This document shows positions 35,551-39,609 of a stretch of 39,609 nt of DNA, piece after piece. The notes under the pieces were generated by a model. The model made no database searches. It worked only from the letters and a program-made list of their open reading frames with translations, and was not told where the DNA came from. The position numbers and the translations under genes were made by a program. The stretch covers positions 1 through 39,609 of the forward strand of contig JAPORQ010000068.1 of the NCBI GenBank assembly GCA_026710155.1. The letters run 5' to 3'. Source of the DNA: Paracoccaceae bacterium. Lineage in GTDB: Bacteria > Pseudomonadota > Alphaproteobacteria > Rhodobacterales > Rhodobacteraceae. Positions within the stretch are counted from its first letter, which is position 1. Each line of letters begins with the position of its first letter.

Positions 35551-35641
35551 GTATATTCATTTTGGATATTCCATTAAAATATCAACTCACCTTTTAATTG
35601 ATTCTCAGTTATTTCGATATCTTGTTGATTTAAGGGCAAGG

Positions 35642-36415
35642 TCAAATACAGCGACCCCCATCAACCTCCAGTATCGAACCGGTGATGAAATCTGCCTCAT
35701 CGGAAGAAAGAAACAATGCCGCCGAAGCAATATCGGTAGGAGTGCTGAAGCGACCCAAGGGGATGGAGTCCAGAAACTTTTTTCTGCTCTCGGGAGTATC
35801 GGGTCCACCCATGAAAGCTTCGGTCAAACCGGTCTTGCCAATGACAGGAGCAATACCACATACCCTTATGTTATCTGGAGCCAACTCTACCGCTAGGGAT
35901 TTTGTCATGGTATTGACCGCACCCTTGGTTGAATTGTACCAGGTCAGTCCTGGTCGGGGACGAAAACCAGCCGTGGAGCTGATATTGATCATTGTTCCTC
36001 CACCCAGATTGCGCCAGTGTGGAACTATGGCTTGAGTAAAGTTGTAAATGGAAAAGACATTGATTTCGAAGACTTTCCTGAAGGTTTCATAATCCACATC
36101 CAAAAGGGGCTGGTTTGAATGACTCCAGCCAGCATTGTTGACCAGAATATTGATAACGGATCCAGAACTAAAAACAGTGTGGATCAGGTTTTGTACATCC
36201 TCGAAAGCACTCACATCATTTTTGTGTAAATCGATGGAAACTCTCGATCCATCACTCTCGATTTCCTGCCTTGTCTGATGCAATCCTTCCTCATTGAGAT
36301 CTGTAAGAATCACATTTGAACCTTCTCTGGCAAAACGGGTGGCAATTTCCCTGCCAAAACCAGAAGCTGCACCCGTAATCAAAGCCGACTTACCCTTCAA
36401 TCGCATAGCTTTCAT
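35642..36415 (-). CDS. Short-chain dehydrogenase/reductase
   Basis: 257 residues of the classical SDR family. The cofactor site is ALITGAASGFGREIATRF (about residues 11-28). NNAGWSH follows, then the active-site serine in INISSTAG and YNSTKGAV with the Tyr-x-x-x-Lys pair. The C-terminus ends ITGSILEVDGGRCI as usual for this family. An acidic residue after the second strand (LTDLNEEG) favours NAD over NADP. It starts inside the stop of the aldehyde dehydrogenase gene (ATGA), so the two are one operon and may oxidise an alcohol to an acid in sequence, the SDR making the aldehyde or ketone. Substrate unknown. Confidence 0.93.
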   Translation of the reverse strand: MKAMRLKGKSALITGAASGFGREIATRFAREGSNVILTDLNEEGLHQTRQEIESDGSRVSIDLHKNDVSAFEDVQNLIHTVFSSGSVINILVNNAGWSHSNQPLLDVDYETFRKVFEINVFSIYNFTQAIVPHWRNLGGGTMINISSTAGFRPRPGLTWYNSTKGAVNTMTKSLAVELAPDNIRVCGIAPVIGKTGLTEAFMGGPDTPESRKKFLDSIPLGRFSTPTDIASAALFLSSDEADFITGSILEVDGGRCI

Positions 36416-37875
36416 TCCCCATAATATTGTACAACAGTTTTAATCTGCGAAAATTCCTTTAACGCTTCCATTCCCTTTTCCCTTCCGTGTCCACTCATCT
36501 TGGTTCCACCGAAAGGTAATTCCACACCCCCACCAGCTCCATAGCAGTTAATGAATACCTGGCCGCAATTCAGTTTTCTGGACAATCTGATTTGCCTACT
36601 GCCATCACGGGTCCAAACACCGGAAATCAACCCGTATCTTGTTCCATTGGCAATATTTATTGCTTCGGCTTCGTCCTTGAATTTAATACAAACCAACACC
36701 GGTCCGAAGATCTCTTCACGGGCAAGTTTGTCATCGGGATCTAAAGGACCAATCAGGGTAGGAGGAAAGTAATACCCGGAGGAAGACGCCGATGATGCAA
36801 TCTCACCTCTGGCAAGGATCAAATCCTCATTCACCCCTTTTAGGTAATTGGTCACCCTTTCTTTTTGTTGCAACGAAATCAGTGGTCCCAGATCATGATT
36901 CTGATCATATGGTCCAGCAACAAGTTTCGAGAACCGTGATTGCAACTTGCCAACAACTTCGTCATAAATGGACTCCTGAATCAAAATTCTTGATCCGGCA
37001 GAACAGGTTTGACCGGCATTTTGAATAATTGCATTAACGATGATTGGCAAGGCCATCTTCAAATCGGCATCGTTGAAGACAATCTGGGGTGATTTTCCAC
37101 CCAGCTCCAGGGTACAGGATATATGGTTCTTGGAAGCCTGGGCCTGTACGGTTGATCCAACTTCGGATGATCCGGTGAAGGAAAGAAAATTAATGTCTTG
37201 ATGGGAAGCAAGGGCCGATCCAGCCTCCTCGCCTATTCCGGATACCAGATTGATGGAGCCATTGGGAAAGCCCGCATCATGGGCCAATCCGGTTAGGGCA
37301 ATTGGAGTAAGACACGCATCTTCGGCAGGTTTGAAAACAACACAATTGCCCATCGCCAAAGCAGGAGCCAATGTTCTTCCAAACATTTGCGCAGGATAGT
37401 TCCAAGAGATTATATGACCGGTTACACCCAGAGGTTCTCTTACCAATTGAACCTGATAGTCTTGAAGATAGGGGATTGTTTCACCGCCAAACTTATCTGC
37501 AGCACCGCCATAGAATTCAAAATACCTTGCGGTTGCAACAATATCTGCGTTCGCCTGTTTAAGTGGTTTCCCAGTATCCCTGGCTTCCAATTCTGCCAAC
37601 TGGTTTATGTTGTCCTCTATGGCTTTGCCCAATCCGGCAAGCAACCTTCCTCTCTGGACAGGGTTTAAATTGGGCCATGCTCCCCTTTCAAAGGCTGTAC
37701 GGGCTGCTTCAACGGCCTGATCAATATCATTTCCGGTTGAGGCGGGAAGGGATGCCAAGGTTTTGCCTGATGAAGGGCAGTAGGTATCCATGTATTGACC
37801 TTCAATTGGGTCACACCACTCGCCATTGATAAAATTTTGCTTTTGGGGAATTTCGGGTTGAATGGCCATAGTCAA
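36412..37875 (-). CDS. Aldehyde dehydrogenase, NAD-dependent
   Basis: 487 residues, normal for the ALDH superfamily. The catalytic cysteine is in NAGQTCSAGSR (about residue 290) and the general-base glutamate in TLELGGKSPQIVF (about 257-269). Other conserved parts are ISWNYPAQMFGRTLAPALA, FTGSSEVGS and EEIFGPVLVCIKF. The sequence is closest by eye to betaine-aldehyde and general aldehyde dehydrogenases. It is the first gene of a two-gene operon with the SDR. The start is at MTMAIQPEIPQKQ; MAIQPE two residues later is an alternative. Confidence 0.94.
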   Translation of the reverse strand: MTMAIQPEIPQKQNFINGEWCDPIEGQYMDTYCPSSGKTLASLPASTGNDIDQAVEAARTAFERGAWPNLNPVQRGRLLAGLGKAIEDNINQLAELEARDTGKPLKQANADIVATARYFEFYGGAADKFGGETIPYLQDYQVQLVREPLGVTGHIISWNYPAQMFGRTLAPALAMGNCVVFKPAEDACLTPIALTGLAHDAGFPNGSINLVSGIGEEAGSALASHQDINFLSFTGSSEVGSTVQAQASKNHISCTLELGGKSPQIVFNDADLKMALPIIVNAIIQNAGQTCSAGSRILIQESIYDEVVGKLQSRFSKLVAGPYDQNHDLGPLISLQQKERVTNYLKGVNEDLILARGEIASSASSSGYYFPPTLIGPLDPDDKLAREEIFGPVLVCIKFKDEAEAINIANGTRYGLISGVWTRDGSRQIRLSRKLNCGQVFINCYGAGGGVELPFGGTKMSGHGREKGMEALKEFSQIKTVVQYYGE

Positions 37876-37947
37876 TTAATGATAGTCAGCAGTTAATGAA
37901 AGGGATTTATAAAGATTACTTGGCAAATTCATATTTCAATCCTATAA

Positions 37948-38436
37948 ATGCAACATAACAGACAATGGAGATTGAAAATTCAAAAAGCAACAGGAAAATC
38001 CTACCGAAAAGGAATTACCGTCATTGAGATGATGGATATGTTTCCGACTGAGGAATCCGCCGTTGAATGGTTTGAAAATTGTATCTGGCCTGACGGGAAA
38101 AGAACATGTTCCAAGTGCGGCAGTGATAAAACCAGGGAAGTTCCCAATGCCAAACCAATGCCTTACTGGTGCAAGTCCTGCCGATCCTATTTCAGTGTCA
38201 GGACCGGAACACCGATGGCCAGATCCAACATTCCCATGAGAAAGTGGGCAATCGGCATTTATCTCTGCGTTACATCCCTCAAATCGGTTTCCAGCATAAA
38301 ACTTCACAGGGACCTGGGCATAAGCCAACCCAGTGCCTGGTTCATGATGCACCGCATCAGGGAAGCATGGGCTGGTGATCCTGGCAATCCCCTTGATGGA
38401 CCAAAGGTGTATCAACGAGTTTTCCGGCAAGCATGA
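37948..38436 (+). pseudogene. Truncated IS1595-family transposase
   Basis: 162 residues remain of a protein normally about 300 or more. The N-terminal zinc ribbon is intact (CSKCGSDKTRE and YWCKSCRSYFSVRTGTP). The linker helix with WAIGIYL and KLHRDLGISQPSAWFMMHR, REAWAGDPGNPLDGP is the IS1595 pattern that leads into the DDE domain. The expected VDETYFGG-like catalytic start is missing: after DGP the sequence turns to KVYQRVFRQA and stops. The break at about 38405 is where the restriction operon begins, from the other strand, so one insertion or deletion probably joined the two. Terminal repeats are not identified. Confidence 0.85.
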
Positions 38437-38446
38437 CATCAGGTCT

Positions 38447-38647
38447 TTAGGAACCCTTGACCAGATGCGTGACACGGCCGACGGCATGGTCGGTCACAAC
38501 CTTCTTCACAGGAACCTTGTCGCCTGCAGCGGGCTTGACAACTCGTTTCGGTAAAAGGGAATTCCTCAACAGGGCCTTGGCCAGAAGCTCGGGGGTTGCC
38601 CCCTTCAGGTCCTTTTCCGGATCGATCATTGGCACGCCTCTGGTCAT
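38447..38647 (-). CDS. Small basic protein downstream of ThaI-type nuclease
   Basis: 66 residues from ATG 38647, which overlaps the ThaI-like stop (ATGA), with GGGAGG just upstream. The N-terminal part has the phrase DPEKDLKGATPELLAKALLRN, a likely helix. The C-terminal part is rich in lysine, arginine and valine (PKRVVKPAAGDKVPVKKVV) and may bind nucleic acid. No known fold can be named. The coupled start and good ribosome site argue for a real gene that belongs to the restriction operon. A controller or accessory role is only a guess. Confidence 0.6.
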   Translation of the reverse strand: MTRGVPMIDPEKDLKGATPELLAKALLRNSLLPKRVVKPAAGDKVPVKKVVTDHAVGRVTHLVKGS

Positions 38648-39264
38648 TGCAGGTCCTCCCAAAATTTTTCCCAACGATCATGCGGTTTGTAATCAATACC
38701 AGATAGCTGCCATTTGACAGATTGCCTCAATACTCGATTGTCTTCCTTGATCACCTTCATAGCATCGTTGGAAATGGCTATGCCCCTATGATTGGTACCC
38801 ACCTTGGCTTTTAGGTAGTTGTCTTTGAATTCTTCCCTGAAATCGGTTTGCACCGAAACCGGAATGTAGAAAATGCTGTCTTTTTCTTTTCCCCAGTATA
38901 TGTTCACAAGAAATATGTCACATTCCGGCCTGTAGTCCCTGCTGATTTCAATACCAATTTTCAGTGCATCAACTGTCCACAAAACCTTAACCTCAGCATT
39001 TCCCGTTACTGTCTTGATCGAAAGATCATGATCGCATACAGAAATATCGAAACCGCGCTTGATGCCATCAGCCATGGGTGTCACACGATCCTCGCCGAAC
39101 TCATTAATGAAGAATCCCGTCAAAAAATGCTCACGCAGAATGCCGACTGCAGGGTTTCCTTTCGGAACTTCAAGTGCTGCCATCTCAAACGCTTTTGGCA
39201 ATCCGCTGGTTAATCTCCCCATACGCTTGCTGTCATTGAAGAGGCCTTCGATGCATGGATTCAT
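38644..39264 (-). CDS. ThaI-family type II restriction endonuclease
   Basis: 206 residues. The sequence follows the ThaI-family pattern as I remember it: MNPCIEGLFNDSKRMGRL, then GLPKAFEMAALE, an acidic/lysine core (GFDISVCDHDLSIKT with D...xIK), WTVDALKIG, CDIFLVNIYWG, IPVSVQ and NHRGIAISNDAM. ThaI cuts CGCG. The gene begins inside the stop of a DNA methylase (ATGA) and its stop overlaps the next small gene, so the three form a coupled operon. The reading frame has no lesion. Recognition of CGCG here is inferred from the family name only. Confidence 0.8.
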   Translation of the reverse strand: MNPCIEGLFNDSKRMGRLTSGLPKAFEMAALEVPKGNPAVGILREHFLTGFFINEFGEDRVTPMADGIKRGFDISVCDHDLSIKTVTGNAEVKVLWTVDALKIGIEISRDYRPECDIFLVNIYWGKEKDSIFYIPVSVQTDFREEFKDNYLKAKVGTNHRGIAISNDAMKVIKEDNRVLRQSVKWQLSGIDYKPHDRWEKFWEDLQ

Positions 39265-39609
39265 GATTGCAACTCCAACGAAATTCGGGACTTGGCAATT
39301 TTCACATATTCTCCAGAAACATCGTACCCAACGTACTTCCTGCCAAATTTGGCTGCAGTAAGTGCACTCGTGCCCGACCCTACAAATGGATCAAGAACAA
39401 TGTCCCCGGAAAAGGTGTAGAGTTCAATCAATCTTCTTGGCAGTTCGATTGGGAAGGGAGCTGGATGCCCAACACGTTTGGCAGATTCAGCAGGAAACCT
39501 CCAAACGCTCTTGGTGAACGCCAGGAACTCTTCTTTGCTGATCGTTGATTGCTTTCGGGATTATATACTTGAATACACATATGGATTGATTATATTTAAT
39601 CCTGGTTTT
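39261..39609 (-). pseudogene. DNA methyltransferase, C-terminal part, apparently truncated
   Basis: On the minus strand the frame 39261-39560 reads QSTISKEEFLAFTKSVW, then RVGHPAPFPIELPRRLIELY, and DPFVGSGTSALTAAKFGRK, with motif I last. This is the C-terminal half of a beta-class amino-methyltransferase (N4-C or N6-A), the natural partner of the ThaI-type nuclease. Further out, the frame meets TAA at 39561-39563. The remaining 46 bases to the window edge are AT-rich and match no expected methylase sequence in any frame. Either the gene is cut off here or a lesion lies beyond the frame. If cut, the restriction operon has lost its protective enzyme. Confidence 0.75.

Noticed and set aside
1-39609. 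CRISPR array
   Set aside because: No regularly spaced direct repeats were seen anywhere in the window.

Overview
The window looks like a piece of an alphaproteobacterial chromosome with fairly low GC. The host call rests on a class I lysyl-tRNA synthetase, an NDUFS4-like complex I accessory protein, and a nadD/uvrB complement typical of that class. Intact housekeeping genes are separated by long non-coding stretches that hold decayed mobile elements, broken toxin-antitoxin genes and diverged repeats. This suggests a genome with much past insertion and ongoing decay.

Layout. 1-2480: the start of a small gene leaving the left edge, then a strip of relics (transposase ends, a frameshifted helix-turn-helix gene, unrecognised broken ORFs). 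2484-3071: nadD. 3584-10651: an AT-rich, one-strand DNA phosphorothioation (Dnd) cluster in the order dndC, 67-aa protein, dndD, dndE fused to a HerA/FtsK-like ATPase, GIY-YIG-like protein, dndB. It has no dndA and none of the known restriction partners. 10773-12359: class I lysK, followed by a 369-bp MITE-like element at a TA site. 13042-15213: uvrB. 15389-18210: NDUFS4-like protein, MFS transporter, two nearly identical tRNA-Arg genes with different anticodons, and a PcaD-like hydrolase. 18800-20050: an AlbA_2/Schlafen-type ATP-binding protein. 20204-27471: an eight-gene minus-strand operon (ABC importer, FAD oxidoreductase, CoA-transferase, enoyl-CoA hydratase, ferredoxin, LysR regulator) that looks like an uptake-and-degradation pathway for an unknown organic acid. 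28411-29649: a Tet-like efflux pump. 30031-31389: an orphan PD-(D/E)XK-like protein. 31829-33393: a decayed XRE-ImmA/DUF4411 module. 33579-37875: cytochrome P450, VapBC, SDR and aldehyde dehydrogenase. 37948-39609: a truncated IS1595-type transposase beside a ThaI-family restriction operon whose methylase runs toward the right edge and appears broken.

The most interesting region is the Dnd cluster. DndC and DndD are recognisable, and DndE is present as the N-terminal domain of a 515-aa ATPase. Two extra proteins (67 aa, and 161 aa GIY-YIG-like) sit inside the apparent operon, and the usual restriction module (DptFGH or PbeABCD) is missing. The GIY-YIG-like protein is a candidate effector. The minus-strand catabolic operon is the second candidate for an undescribed system. 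All family assignments come from motif reading and memory; no database search was run.
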